DNA from: Caldilineaceae bacterium
GTDB taxonomy: Bacteria > Chloroflexota > Anaerolineae > Caldilineales > Caldilineaceae
Assembly (NCBI GenBank): GCA_014879855.1
Contig: JACSRH010000101.1
Location: 1-19,686 of the forward strand
Length of the DNA stretch: 19,686 nt
Direction of reading: 5' to 3'
Within the stretch, counting starts at the first letter, position 1. Each line of letters opens with the position of its first letter. The position numbers and the translations under genes were made by a program. This document shows positions 1 to 6,790 of the stretch, piece after piece. Below the pieces are notes generated by a model. The model did no database searches, was not told the origin of the DNA, and saw nothing but the letters and a program-made list of their open reading frames with translations.

Positions 1-218
1 AAGACAAGTTGCAGGACAAATCGAAGAAAAAGACCAAGGGCGACAAAAAAGCGAAGGATGGCAAGCAGAGCGAGTCGGAGCAAGTGGCTGCAGAGACGAA
101 CGCAAAGCCCAAAGCGAAGAAAAAAGAGAAGCGCAAATCTGACAACGGTGTGGAAGGGGAGGACAAGGCGGCGCAGACACCCCCATCGAGCTCCCTACAC
201 CCGTCCTTGCAGAAATGA
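1..218 (+). CDS. C-terminal tail of an unidentified protein, lysine-rich (5' end outside window)
   Basis: The frame is open from the left edge to a TGA at 216-218, so only the last ~71 residues are visible. They are low complexity and strongly basic, with runs such as KSKKKTKGDKKAKDGK and KPKAKKKEKRK, then a more acidic patch. No domain can be named. Such tails usually bind nucleic acid or another polyanion; with a PPK2 gene directly downstream, polyphosphate binding is an attractive guess but only that. The last ~12 residues (SSSLHPSLQK) look unlike natural coding sequence, while another frame from position 182 reads much better (see the next entry). The annotated end may therefore be an artefact of a one-base difference in the C run at 180-184. 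Confidence 0.6.
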   Translation, partial: DKLQDKSKKKTKGDKKAKDGKQSESEQVAAETNAKPKAKKKEKRKSDNGVEGEDKAAQTPPSSSLHPSLQK

Positions 219-325
219 CGCCTGCAAAACCGGCTTCAAGGCGACGCAAGTTGGCGCCGGTTCCAACCGAGCCAGATGCAACCGAGCCAGATGCAAATGC
301 GGTGATGGGGGTGGACCATGCTTGA
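182..325 (+). other. Probable true C-terminal continuation of the upstream gene in another frame
   Basis: From the five-C run at 180-184, the frame starting at 182 reads 47 codons of plausible protein (PIELPTPVLAEMTPAKPAS, later PTEPDATEPDAN) and ends at TGA 323-325. One extra C in the run would join it to the lysine-rich frame and make the upstream gene overlap the PPK2 start (ATG 318) by 8 bases. Alternatively a small separate ORF could begin at ATG 215, which overlaps the upstream TGA as ATGA. I favour a one-base difference (sequence error or real mutation), but a programmed slip cannot be excluded. Confidence 0.4.
266..295 (+). repeat. 15-bp perfect tandem duplication
   Basis: ACCGAGCCAGATGCA occurs twice back to back (266-280 and 281-295). 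In the frame ending at 325 it encodes a duplicated TEPDA, as expected for in-frame expansion of a flexible protein tail. This supports that frame being the coding one. Confidence 0.85.
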
Positions 326-1145
326 GATTATCGACCTCACTCAGAAGCTGGATAAGGATGAGTATGAACAGCAGCTCGATCTCTACCAGACGCAAGTGCG
401 CTTGCTGGGCTATCATCTCTATCATCAGCAGCGACCTTGCGTGATCGTCTTCGAGGGGTGGGACGCCGCGGGCAAAGGCGGCGCCATCAATCGCCTGACC
501 GCGCGGCTGGACGCGCGTGGCTTTGTCGTTCATCCGATTGCCGCACCGCGCGGGGATGATGCCGAAAAGCATTACCTGTGGCGCTTCTGGCGACGCCTGC
601 CGGATCGCGGCAACATCGCCATCTTCGACCGGAGTTGGTACGGACGCGTCATGGTGGAGCGCGTCGAGGGCTTTGCCAGGCCGGAAGAATGGCAACGCGC
701 CTACCAGGAGATCAGAGACTTCGAGGCGCAGCTTGTCGACTTTGGCACGATCATCCTCAAATTCTGGCTGCACATCAGCAAGGACGAACAGTTGCGCCGC
801 TTCGAGGATCGGCAAAGTCGGCCCAACAAAGCCTGGAAATTGACCGACGAGGATTGGCGCAACCGCGACAAATGGGCGGAATACGAGCAGGCAGTAGAGG
901 ATATGTTGATCAAAACCACGACCGCGCAGGCGCCGTGGACGATCGTCGCGGCCAACGATAAATACTTCGAGCGCGTGCAAGTGCTGCACACCGTGGTCGA
1001 AACCTTGAGCGCGGCTATGCATATCGATATGAGTTCCGACGCCGCATTGCGCGTGCCCTCTCATGCCGCACCCGCGTCTGTGCCCGCGTGGGCGATCAAA
1101 GAAGCACAACGTCTCGGCATTCGCGTCCCAGACGAGAGCATTTGA
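318..1145 (+). CDS. ppk2: Polyphosphate kinase 2 family protein (polyP:nucleotide phosphotransferase)
   Basis: Transfers phosphate between inorganic polyphosphate and nucleotides in the cytoplasm. The 275-residue protein has one PPK2 domain. It shows the Walker A-like loop GWDAAGKGG (residues 47-55), a lid/Walker B segment with DRSWYGR starting at D104, and the family text KFWLHIS, EDWRNR and APWTIV. The GWDAAGKGG wording resembles domains of class II (polyP:AMP) enzymes, but those usually carry two fused domains, so the class and substrate are inference. ATG 318 is preceded by a purine-rich GGGGGTGG. The upstream frame may overlap this start, suggesting coupling. The TGA stop (1143-1145) lies within the first bases of a CGCAAAG-type repeat. 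A polyphosphate glucokinase lies convergently ~720 bp downstream. Confidence 0.93.
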   Translation: MLEIIDLTQKLDKDEYEQQLDLYQTQVRLLGYHLYHQQRPCVIVFEGWDAAGKGGAINRLTARLDARGFVVHPIAAPRGDDAEKHYLWRFWRRLPDRGNIAIFDRSWYGRVMVERVEGFARPEEWQRAYQEIRDFEAQLVDFGTIILKFWLHISKDEQLRRFEDRQSRPNKAWKLTDEDWRNRDKWAEYEQAVEDMLIKTTTAQAPWTIVAANDKYFERVQVLHTVVETLSAAMHIDMSSDAALRVPSHAAPASVPAWAIKEAQRLGIRVPDESI

Positions 1146-1184
1146 CGCGGAGGCGCAAAGGGGCAAAGGTGCGCAGAGTCAAAG
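1142..1184 (+). repeat. Degenerate CGCAAAG-type intergenic repeat starting at the ppk2 stop
   Basis: Units CGCGGAG, CGCAAAG, GGCAAAG, CGCAGAG and TCAAAG follow each other every 6-10 bases. The first 20 bases align with the arm of the hairpin repeat at 14755-14838, with differences at only a few positions. The first bases of the element include the TGA of ppk2. Confidence 0.6.
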
Positions 1185-1227
1185 TCTAGTATACACGGGC
1201 TAAATTACCTCATTGGTTGCTTGGTAG

Positions 1228-1249
1228 GGGCGCACCCCTGTGTGCGCCC
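1228..1249. repeat. Short hairpin repeat (GTAGGGGCGCAC type)
   Basis: GGGCGCAC (1228-1235) and GTGCGCCC (1242-1249) form an 8-bp perfect stem with a 6-base loop, preceded by GTAG. I recall very similar palindromes scattered between genes in cyanobacteria and Chloroflexota. The rest of the 312-base gap 1146-1457 holds only this, the CGCAAAG repeat and the terminator hairpin at 1341-1381. Confidence 0.6.
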
Positions 1250-1340
1250 GGAAGCCGGACAGGCACGGGGGTCTGTCCTTACCAAATCTACCGGCAGAAG
1301 TACGCCCACTTGGACTAGGCTTCCAGTCGCTTTCACAACT

Positions 1341-1381
1341 AAAAGCAAGTGCGGCAGGGGATGCCTGCCGCACTTGCTTTT
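1341..1381. terminator. Bidirectional terminator between ppk2 and the VOC gene
   Basis: A perfect 18-bp inverted repeat (1341-1358 with 1364-1381) encloses a 5-base loop. The outer end is AAAA on one side and TTTT on the other, and a GC-rich core GTGCGGCAGG sits inside, so it can work in both directions. It lies between two convergent genes, where such a structure is expected. Confidence 0.85.
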
Positions 1382-1457
1382 CCTCTTCACCTCCGTGCGA
1401 GCCGGCAACGGGGAGCGTCACGTAAAGTGACTCGCGGGATGGGACATCATGCAACGG

Positions 1458-1853
1458 TTACACGTCCTGACCTGCGGGTGCTGGCGACGGCCAGGCTGGG
1501 TCGCAAAAGCGCTGAATCTCCAACAGATAGCCGTTGGGGTCGCGCAAGAAACAATGATAGATGTTGTAGGTTGGATTGAAGGTGGGCGCTTGCTCAAGGC
1601 TGGCGCCGCGTTCACACAGGCGTGCGTGCCAACTGTCCACGTCCTGCGTCACCAGCGTCACGATCACTCCCGACGGGGCCGCACCGGCGCGCTCGCAAAA
1701 ACCGAGGAAGCCATCCGCGCTGACGCGATAGATGCGGCAACTTCCCTGATCGAGCACCAAGGGCAGCCCGACCACTTCTGTATAGAAGTGCGCGGTCGCG
1801 GCAAGATCGGCTGTATATAGAAAAGTGACGTATTGCTCGAAGGGCGTCTGCAT
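1458..1853 (-). CDS. VOC (glyoxalase/bleomycin-resistance/dioxygenase fold) protein
   Basis: This 131-residue protein has the vicinal-oxygen-chelate fold: an opening beta strand FVTFLYT-like segment, then TAHFYTEVVGLPL, then a second half with GVIVTLVTQDVDSW, and near the end the strand FLRDPNGYLLEIQRF that carries the usual metal-ligand glutamate. Substrate cannot be read from sequence; family members include glyoxalase I, antibiotic-binding proteins and dioxygenases. The start is 12 bases after the stop of the polyphosphate glucokinase gene on the same strand, with no clear Shine-Dalgarno of its own, so it is probably co-transcribed and translated by coupling. Confidence 0.82.
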   Translation of the reverse strand: MQTPFEQYVTFLYTADLAATAHFYTEVVGLPLVLDQGSCRIYRVSADGFLGFCERAGAAPSGVIVTLVTQDVDSWHARLCERGASLEQAPTFNPTYNIYHCFLRDPNGYLLEIQRFCDPAWPSPAPAGQDV

Positions 1854-1865
1854 AAGTTTCTAGTG

Positions 1866-2618
1866 CTACTCGATCTGACGTGCAGTCATGGCCGCGCCGA
1901 CAATGCCGGCCTCGTTCAAAAACTGCGCGGCCACGACTTTGGCTTTGCGGCGGAGATGAGGTGCAAACTTATCGAACTTTTTGCTGACGCCGCCGCCAAT
2001 GATAAAGACGTCGGGCGAAAAAAGCATTTCCATCAACGCCAGAAAATGATCGACGCGCTTGGCCCATTCCGGCCACTTCAGATCTTCATCCTTGCGCACC
2101 TTGTCCGAACAATAATATTCGGAATCGATGCCTTTCATCGGCGTGGGCATGGGAACGTGACCAAACTCGGTGTTCGGCAGCAGCTTGCCGTCGTGGAAGA
2201 TGGCGCTGCCGATGCCCGTGCCAAAGGTCAACAGGATGGCGATGCCCTTTTGGTGCTCACGCCCGGCGCCGAAGGTCATCTCGGCCACGCCCGCCGCGTC
2301 CGCGTCGTTGAGCACACTGATAGGCAAGCCGGTCGCTTCCCGAAAAATATCCTGCGCCGGCGCGCCAAGCCACGAGTTATCCACGTTGGCAGCCGAAAGG
2401 GTGACGCCATGTTGGACGATGGCGGGGAAGGTGACGCCCACCGGCCCTGTGTATTCGAAATGGCGCACAATCTCGACCACCACCTTGGCGACTTCGGGCG
2501 GCGTCGAGGGTTGGGGCGTGGCAATACGATGACGTTTCCCGATCAGTTCGCCATTTTCAGCATCCACCAAGGCGCCCTTGATGCCGCTGCCGCCGATATC
2601 AATACCCAGGACCTGCAT
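1866..2618 (-). CDS. ppgK: Polyphosphate glucokinase (ROK family)
   Basis: Phosphorylates glucose to glucose-6-phosphate using inorganic polyphosphate, usually with ATP as alternative donor. The 250-residue protein shows the phosphate loop DIGGSGIKG (residues 7-15), the catalytic LNDADAAG with the likely base D105, LTFGTGIGSAI (131-140), EFGH (151-154), and the late glycine-rich FIIGGGVSK. This combination matches PPGK of Actinobacteria and Chloroflexota rather than ATP-only ROK glucokinases. The start was set at ATG 2618 because GGAGG (2625-2629) lies six bases upstream and MQVLGIDIGG is the normal family N terminus; a longer in-frame start at 2702 has a non-homologous-looking extension. It leads a two-gene unit with the VOC gene. 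Confidence 0.93.
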   Translation of the reverse strand: MQVLGIDIGGSGIKGALVDAENGELIGKRHRIATPQPSTPPEVAKVVVEIVRHFEYTGPVGVTFPAIVQHGVTLSAANVDNSWLGAPAQDIFREATGLPISVLNDADAAGVAEMTFGAGREHQKGIAILLTFGTGIGSAIFHDGKLLPNTEFGHVPMPTPMKGIDSEYYCSDKVRKDEDLKWPEWAKRVDHFLALMEMLFSPDVFIIGGGVSKKFDKFAPHLRRKAKVVAAQFLNEAGIVGAAMTARQIE

Positions 2619-2661
2619 ATTTTGCCTCCAGGAGTGCAAACGGAGAGGAGCGATGCACACC

Positions 2662-2690
2662 AGTCTACACGGTCGTGACGATCTCGACAA
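2662..2690 (-). promoter_or_regulatory. Candidate promoter of ppgK
   Basis: On the minus strand TTGTCG (2690-2685) and TAGACT (2667-2662) are separated by 17 bases, each matching four of six consensus positions. This would give a leader of ~37 bases before ATG 2618. Confidence 0.4.
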
Positions 2691-2765
2691 GTGCGGGTGC
2701 AAGCCTGGCCCTGCCTGCCCTCAGGCGATAGACCAGACGGCGCCAGTTGATTTGACGCGTCCCTC

Positions 2766-2930
2766 GTAGGTCGGGCTATCAGCCCGACGCTGACTTGTGG
2801 CGATGTAATTGCTTCATTCGGCGTGGCGGGAGCTTGACCAGTAGGCCGGGCTATCAGCCCGACGCGGTTGCGTCAACACTCCAGGTGGCATCAACCAGTG
2901 GAAGCACCGTCGGGCTGGTAGCCCGACCGA
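2766..2930. repeat. Three REP-like palindromes in the ppgK/dehydrogenase intergenic region
   Basis: Copies have the core GTCGGGCT-NNN-AGCCCGAC: 2770-2788 (perfect 8-bp stem, loop ATC), 2845-2863 (one mismatch in the stem) and 2909-2927 (perfect, loop GGT). The first two are preceded by GTAG; the third matches better when read on the minus strand, so it is inverted. The wider non-coding stretch 2619-3054 holds these and two promoter candidates, with no convincing gene. Confidence 0.85.
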
Positions 2931-2997
2931 CTAGCAGGTCGCCCAGTTTTTGGGATGCACGCCACACACCCGATGACATCCGCCCACCCGGCAAACG

Positions 2998-3006
2998 TGG
3001 TATGAT
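2998..3006 (+). promoter_or_regulatory. Candidate extended -10 promoter of the dehydrogenase-dinB operon
   Basis: TGGTATGAT is a TGN extended -10 with five of six matches to TATAAT. No good -35 is seen. It predicts a leader of ~43 bases before ATG 3055. Confidence 0.45.
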
Positions 3007-3054
3007 GGGAACGACTCTACACACAAGAAGCTCATTCATCAAAGCCAAAAAATT

Positions 3055-4071
3055 ATGGAACCAACAAAACCCACTGGTTTGGCTGCGCCGCAGCGCCTCA
3101 ACGTTCACATCCCACCCTCCGACCTGGCCGCACGCGCCGACGCGTTGCGCGCACTGCTGCCGCCTACTGTTCACATCACCGCGGGGCCGGACGACGCGCA
3201 ACCGGCGGCTTGTCACATCCTGGTGAACGGGTCGGTCAAGGCGGAGTGGCTGGACGCCAGCCCCGACCTGCGCGCCGTCATCGTGCCTTACGCGGGGATT
3301 TCGCTGGAAATGCAGGCACTGCTCCAAGGCTATCCGCAGATCACACTGCACAATCTGCACTACAACGATATCGCCACCGCGGAGTTCGCCCTCGCCCTGC
3401 TGTTTTCCGCGGCCAAGTTTATCGTGCCGCTGGACCAGCGTCTCCGTCAGGGGGACTGGCGGCAGCGCTACACAGGCGCGCCATCGCTCCTGCTTTCTGG
3501 CAAGCGGGTGCTGATCCTGGGCTACGGCGCCATTGGCCGGCAGATCGCACCGCTCTGCCAGGCGCTGGGGATGCAGGTCAGCGGCGTGCGCCGCCATACG
3601 CCGCCGCGGGCTGTCGAAGATGGCGTGAGCGTTTACCCGGTGGCGGAACTCAAAACATTGCTGCCTGCCACCGACATTCTGATCTGTGTGCTGCCCCAGA
3701 CCACGGAAACCGTCGGGCTGATCGGCGCCGCGGAGCTTGCGGCGCTGCCGCCGGGCGGCATCGTCGTAAACGTGGGGCGCGGGCCGGTGATCGATGAAGC
3801 CGCGCTGTACAACGCGCTGCACAGCGGGCATCTGGCCGCGGCGGGCATCGACGTGTGGTATATCTATCCGCACGGCGAGGAGGAGCGCGGCCACACCCAG
3901 CCGTCGCACTTCCCTTTTTACGAACTTGACAACGTGGTGCTCAGTCCTCATCGCGGTGGATGGTTGGAAGAGGCCGAGGCGCGGCGGCGGCAGGAGCTGG
4001 CGTCGCTGCTCACCGCGGCGGCGCAAGGTCAGCCCATCCCCAATCAGGTGGATAAACAACTGGGATATTAA
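3055..4071 (+). CDS. D-isomer-specific 2-hydroxyacid dehydrogenase family protein
   Basis: NAD(P)-dependent oxidoreductase of the D-2-hydroxyacid dehydrogenase superfamily, 338 residues. The Rossmann motif GYGAIG begins at G156. The substrate-binding/catalytic arginine is R242 in NVGRGPV, and the catalytic histidine is H299 in SPHRGG. The third member of the usual triad, a glutamate in DVFEXEP, is not there: the aligned stretch reads DVWYIYP, with tyrosine at both Glu positions (269 and 271). The two acidic residues after it (HGEE) might substitute. The substrate is unknown. Pol IV starts only five bases after the stop, so the two share a transcript. No clear Shine-Dalgarno precedes ATG 3055. 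Confidence 0.88.
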   Translation: MEPTKPTGLAAPQRLNVHIPPSDLAARADALRALLPPTVHITAGPDDAQPAACHILVNGSVKAEWLDASPDLRAVIVPYAGISLEMQALLQGYPQITLHNLHYNDIATAEFALALLFSAAKFIVPLDQRLRQGDWRQRYTGAPSLLLSGKRVLILGYGAIGRQIAPLCQALGMQVSGVRRHTPPRAVEDGVSVYPVAELKTLLPATDILICVLPQTTETVGLIGAAELAALPPGGIVVNVGRGPVIDEAALYNALHSGHLAAAGIDVWYIYPHGEEERGHTQPSHFPFYELDNVVLSPHRGGWLEEAEARRRQELASLLTAAAQGQPIPNQVDKQLGY

Positions 4072-4076
4072 AGCGC

Positions 4077-5267
4077 GTGCGCAAGATCATTCACCTCGAC
4101 CTGGACGCTTTTTTCTGCGCAGTCGAAGAGCTGCGCGACCCGACGTTGCGCGGCAAGCCGTTCGCGGTCGGCGGGCAGCCGGAAAGCCGCGGGGTGGTCG
4201 CCTCCTGCTCTTATGCGGCGCGGCGCTTTGGCGTGCATTCCGCCCTGCCGATGGGACAGGCGCTGCGCCTCTGCCCTACGCTCCTCATCGTGCCCGTGCG
4301 CCACGGTGAATACGCGGCGGCGTCGCGGCGCGTGATGGCGATCCTGCACACGCTGACGCCGCGGGTCGAGCAGATTTCGATCGACGAAGCCTTTCTCGAT
4401 GTCACCGACCGCCCGGAAGCAGCCGCGGCGCTGGCCATCGAGCTCCAGCAGACTATTCGGCGCGACCTGAGTCTGCCCGTCTCACTGGGCGTTGCCGCCA
4501 ACAAGCTCGTCGCCAAGATCGCCAACAACATCAGCAAAGCCGCCGCGCGCGGCGACGCGCCGCCCAGCGCACTGCTGGTCGTGCCGCCGGGCGAGGAAGC
4601 GGCCTTTCTGGCGCCGTTGCCGGCAGACGCGTTGTGGGGCGTCGGGCCAAAGACCGCGGCGCGCTTGCAGGCGCTGGGCATCCACACCATCGGTGACATT
4701 GCACGCTGGCCGGAGCGGGACCTGGTGCAGCGCTTTGGCAAACATGGACAGGACCTGGCGCGCCACGCTCGCGGGCTGGATGATCGCCCCGTCGTCACGG
4801 ATCACGAGCGCAAGTCGATCAGCCAGGAAACCACCTTTGTGCGCGATGTCACCGACGCGGCGCTGTTGCGCGCCACGTTGCAGCAGCAGGCGGGGGAGGT
4901 CGCGGCCACGTTGCAGCGGCAGCAGTTGCTGAGCGCCACTGTCAAGCTCAAGCTCCGCTGGGCCGACTTCACCACGCTGACGCGCCAGATGACGCTCCCA
5001 CAGCCCAGTAGTGACGCCGCGCAGATCCACGCCACCGCCTGCATTTTGCTCGAACGCGCGTGGCAGCAACAGGCGGTGCGGCTGATCGGCGTCGGCGTGA
5101 GCGGGCTGAGCGAAGCGCGCCAGCTCGGCTTGTGGGAGCAACCCAATGCGCGCGCCGAAAATCTTTACACCGCGGTCAAAGAAGTGCGCAAGCGGTATGG
5201 CGAAAGTGCACTCCGCCGCGCCAGCGACCTCGACGACCGCGCGGCGGCAAGGGGCGAGAAAAGCTAA
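4077..5267 (+). CDS. dinB: DNA polymerase IV (Y-family translesion polymerase)
   Basis: Error-prone polymerase that copies past damaged bases. The 396-residue length is slightly above the usual ~350. Catalytic carboxylates are seen as D8 in HLDLDAFF and D103/E104 in SIDEAFLD; the steric-gate aromatic is F13. The text SCSYAARRFGVHSAMP-like (here SALPMGQA), GVAANKLVAKIA and WGVGPKTAARL (helix-hairpin-helix) is typical. Near the C terminus QLGLW resembles the sliding-clamp-binding QLXLF motif, but about 35 residues follow it. The start is GTG 4077, giving the expected MRKIIHLDLDAFF, five bases after the upstream stop. No LexA-type operator was recognised, and it appears to depend on the upstream promoter. 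Confidence 0.95.
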   Translation: MRKIIHLDLDAFFCAVEELRDPTLRGKPFAVGGQPESRGVVASCSYAARRFGVHSALPMGQALRLCPTLLIVPVRHGEYAAASRRVMAILHTLTPRVEQISIDEAFLDVTDRPEAAAALAIELQQTIRRDLSLPVSLGVAANKLVAKIANNISKAAARGDAPPSALLVVPPGEEAAFLAPLPADALWGVGPKTAARLQALGIHTIGDIARWPERDLVQRFGKHGQDLARHARGLDDRPVVTDHERKSISQETTFVRDVTDAALLRATLQQQAGEVAATLQRQQLLSATVKLKLRWADFTTLTRQMTLPQPSSDAAQIHATACILLERAWQQQAVRLIGVGVSGLSEARQLGLWEQPNARAENLYTAVKEVRKRYGESALRRASDLDDRAAARGEKS

Positions 5268-5283
5268 GACAGACATCCACAGC

Positions 5284-5379
5284 ATAGAACGCGGATTTTG
5301 CGGATCAGGCGGATAAAGACCGGATTATTTCTAATAAAATCCGTGTGCATCCGCCTGATCCGTTGAATCCGCGTTCTAT
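5284..5379. repeat. Large hairpin repeat built of CGGAT units after dinB
   Basis: Arms 5284-5314 and 5349-5379 (31 bases each) are inverted repeats with three adjacent mismatches. Within the left arm CGGAT recurs at 5292, 5301 and 5310, exactly every 9 bases, and again at 5321; the right arm mirrors it with ATCCG at 5349, 5358 and 5367. The 34-base centre contains a second small hairpin (CGGATT 5321-5326 with AATCCG 5338-5343). It could terminate dinB transcription, but there is no T run, so a mobile REP-like element is the better description. Confidence 0.85.
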
Positions 5380-5430
5380 CATTCGCAGCAGGCGTCTGTC
5401 ACCAATCAATGCCGGTGCGCCTGGGCAGGA

Positions 5431-5439
5431 TGATATAAT
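5431..5439 (+). promoter_or_regulatory. Perfect extended -10 promoter, predicted leaderless
   Basis: TGATATAAT is a perfect extended -10 (TGN plus TATAAT). The expected transcription start, about seven bases downstream, coincides with ATG 5447 of the hydrolase gene. No recognisable -35 lies upstream, which extended -10 promoters do not need. Confidence 0.6.
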
Positions 5440-5446
5440 GGCCGGC

Positions 5447-6790
5447 ATGAGATGCAGCAAGCAGACGCGAGGTGTGGCGACAATCGAATTTCCCTGGCTG
5501 TGGGGCAGATTTTGCAGTGTGCTTGCATGGTTTGCCAGCGCGCTGCTGTTGATCGGCTGCCGCCCCACCCCCGAAGCAAACGTTGCGGGCTATCTGCTGT
5601 CGACCTGGCTGGGAACGCAGCCTCCCGCGGTCAGCACTGCATCTCCCGGCGCGCTGGCCGGACGTGTGGTCGATGCGCAGGGCGAGCCGATTGCAGGCGC
5701 CACGGTCCTCGTCGCACAGGCGGACGGCGCGCCGCACCAGGCGCTCACCGACGCGGATGGCCGCTATCGCATTGTGGAGATTCCACCGGGACAGTATGTG
5801 CCGGCCGCGGTGGCGCCGGGTTATGCCGAGCGCGCCCTGGCCGGGCTGTTGGATATTCCCAAGCTCATTACTATTGTCTCCGATGAAACGACGACCGCGC
5901 CGCCGCTGACGCTCGCGCCTTACCTCCCGGCGCCCCTGCCCGACGATCTGGCCGTCGCCGTCAATTTGCGGCAGACCGGCGTCTACACCGCAGCCGCAAG
6001 CTTTCCGGCCGCAGCGGTCGCGGACGTGACAGCCTATGCGTTTGACTACGCAGGCGCAACCGTCGACACCGTGCGCGTCTATCTGCCGCAGGGGCACGCG
6101 CCTACGAGGCAATGGCCGCTGCTGTTTATGGTCTACCCATCGCCGGTCGACGACTGGGAAGCGGTGAGCGTGGCGTTTGCAGCCGAACAGTTCGCCGTGG
6201 TGGCGATTTCCCCTATCGCGGCGCGCGGGACAGACGCCGAAGCCCACGCCCAGGATGCGCGCGTAGCGCTGGCGCTGGCGCGTGCAGGCGCTTTGGGCGG
6301 TGCAGTGGGGGACAATCGGCCGGTGGCAATGGGCGGCAGCTTTAGCAGCGCCATTTTGTCGCGGCTGCTGCGCGCGGCGGGTGATGACCTCGCCGGCTGG
6401 GTGACGGTGGGTGGCCTGGCCGACGCCTTCACCGCGACGCATGAATTCTACGCGGGGCGCATCACCGTGCCCGCACCCTATACCTGGCTCGTGCCTGCGC
6501 TCGGCCCGCCCAATCTCTACCCGCTGCCGTTTCTGATGTACTCGCCCGTCTACAGCGCAGGCGACCTGCCGCCGACGCTGATCATCCACACCGCGGCGGA
6601 TGAGATTCTGCCCATCAACCAGGCGTTTGCCCTGGAAGCCGCGGTGCGGGAGGCCGGCGTCCCTGTCGAAACCTACTACTACACAGACGTGAGCCACTAT
6701 CTGGGCATCGGAGAGAATCTGACTGACGCGGGCCGCACAATGTTCTACCAGATCACTGAGTTTGCCAAACGATATGGAGGATTCCCATGA
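5447..6790 (+). CDS. Secreted lipoprotein: carboxypeptidase-regulatory-like domain fused to alpha/beta hydrolase
   Basis: Predicted surface-anchored serine hydrolase of 447 residues. The N terminus is a lipoprotein signal: basic start, hydrophobic FASALLLIG and lipobox cysteine C38. Next is a CarboxypepD_reg-like beta-sandwich (about 65-125: GRVVDAQGEPIAGATV, TDADGRYRI, PPGQY), then an alpha/beta hydrolase related to dienelactone hydrolases/prolyl peptidases. The triad is readable: S298 in GGSFS, D385 in HTAADE and H417 in DVSHYLG. The substrate (ester or peptide) is unknown. The start was chosen at ATG 5447 because of the TATAAT seven bases before; ATG 5438 overlaps that box, and a still longer in-frame start at 5345 would run through the repeat. 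The stop overlaps the next gene as ATGA. Confidence 0.82.
   Translation: MRCSKQTRGVATIEFPWLWGRFCSVLAWFASALLLIGCRPTPEANVAGYLLSTWLGTQPPAVSTASPGALAGRVVDAQGEPIAGATVLVAQADGAPHQALTDADGRYRIVEIPPGQYVPAAVAPGYAERALAGLLDIPKLITIVSDETTTAPPLTLAPYLPAPLPDDLAVAVNLRQTGVYTAAASFPAAAVADVTAYAFDYAGATVDTVRVYLPQGHAPTRQWPLLFMVYPSPVDDWEAVSVAFAAEQFAVVAISPIAARGTDAEAHAQDARVALALARAGALGGAVGDNRPVAMGGSFSSAILSRLLRAAGDDLAGWVTVGGLADAFTATHEFYAGRITVPAPYTWLVPALGPPNLYPLPFLMYSPVYSAGDLPPTLIIHTAADEILPINQAFALEAAVREAGVPVETYYYTDVSHYLGIGENLTDAGRTMFYQITEFAKRYGGFP

Noticed and set aside
195..1166. Long minus-strand open frame opposite ppk2
   Set aside because: It is the antisense shadow of a clear PPK2 gene in GC-rich DNA; its translation has no recognisable domain.
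1200..1454. Short open frames on both strands in the ppk2/VOC gap
   Set aside because: They cover hairpin repeats and the bidirectional terminator; the translations are symmetric products of the palindromes.
1833..2678. Plus-strand open frame opposite ppgK
   Set aside because: Shadow of ppgK; the minus-strand reading has all ROK/PPGK motifs and a GGAGG site.
2766..2930. CRISPR-like array
   Set aside because: Three short palindromes have unequal spacing and one is inverted, with no cas gene nearby, so REP-like repeats fit better.
2854..4059. 401-codon minus-strand open frame opposite the dehydrogenase
   Set aside because: Longer than the real gene but compositionally odd (Arg/His/Gln-rich), running through the REP palindromes; the plus strand has the Rossmann and catalytic motifs.
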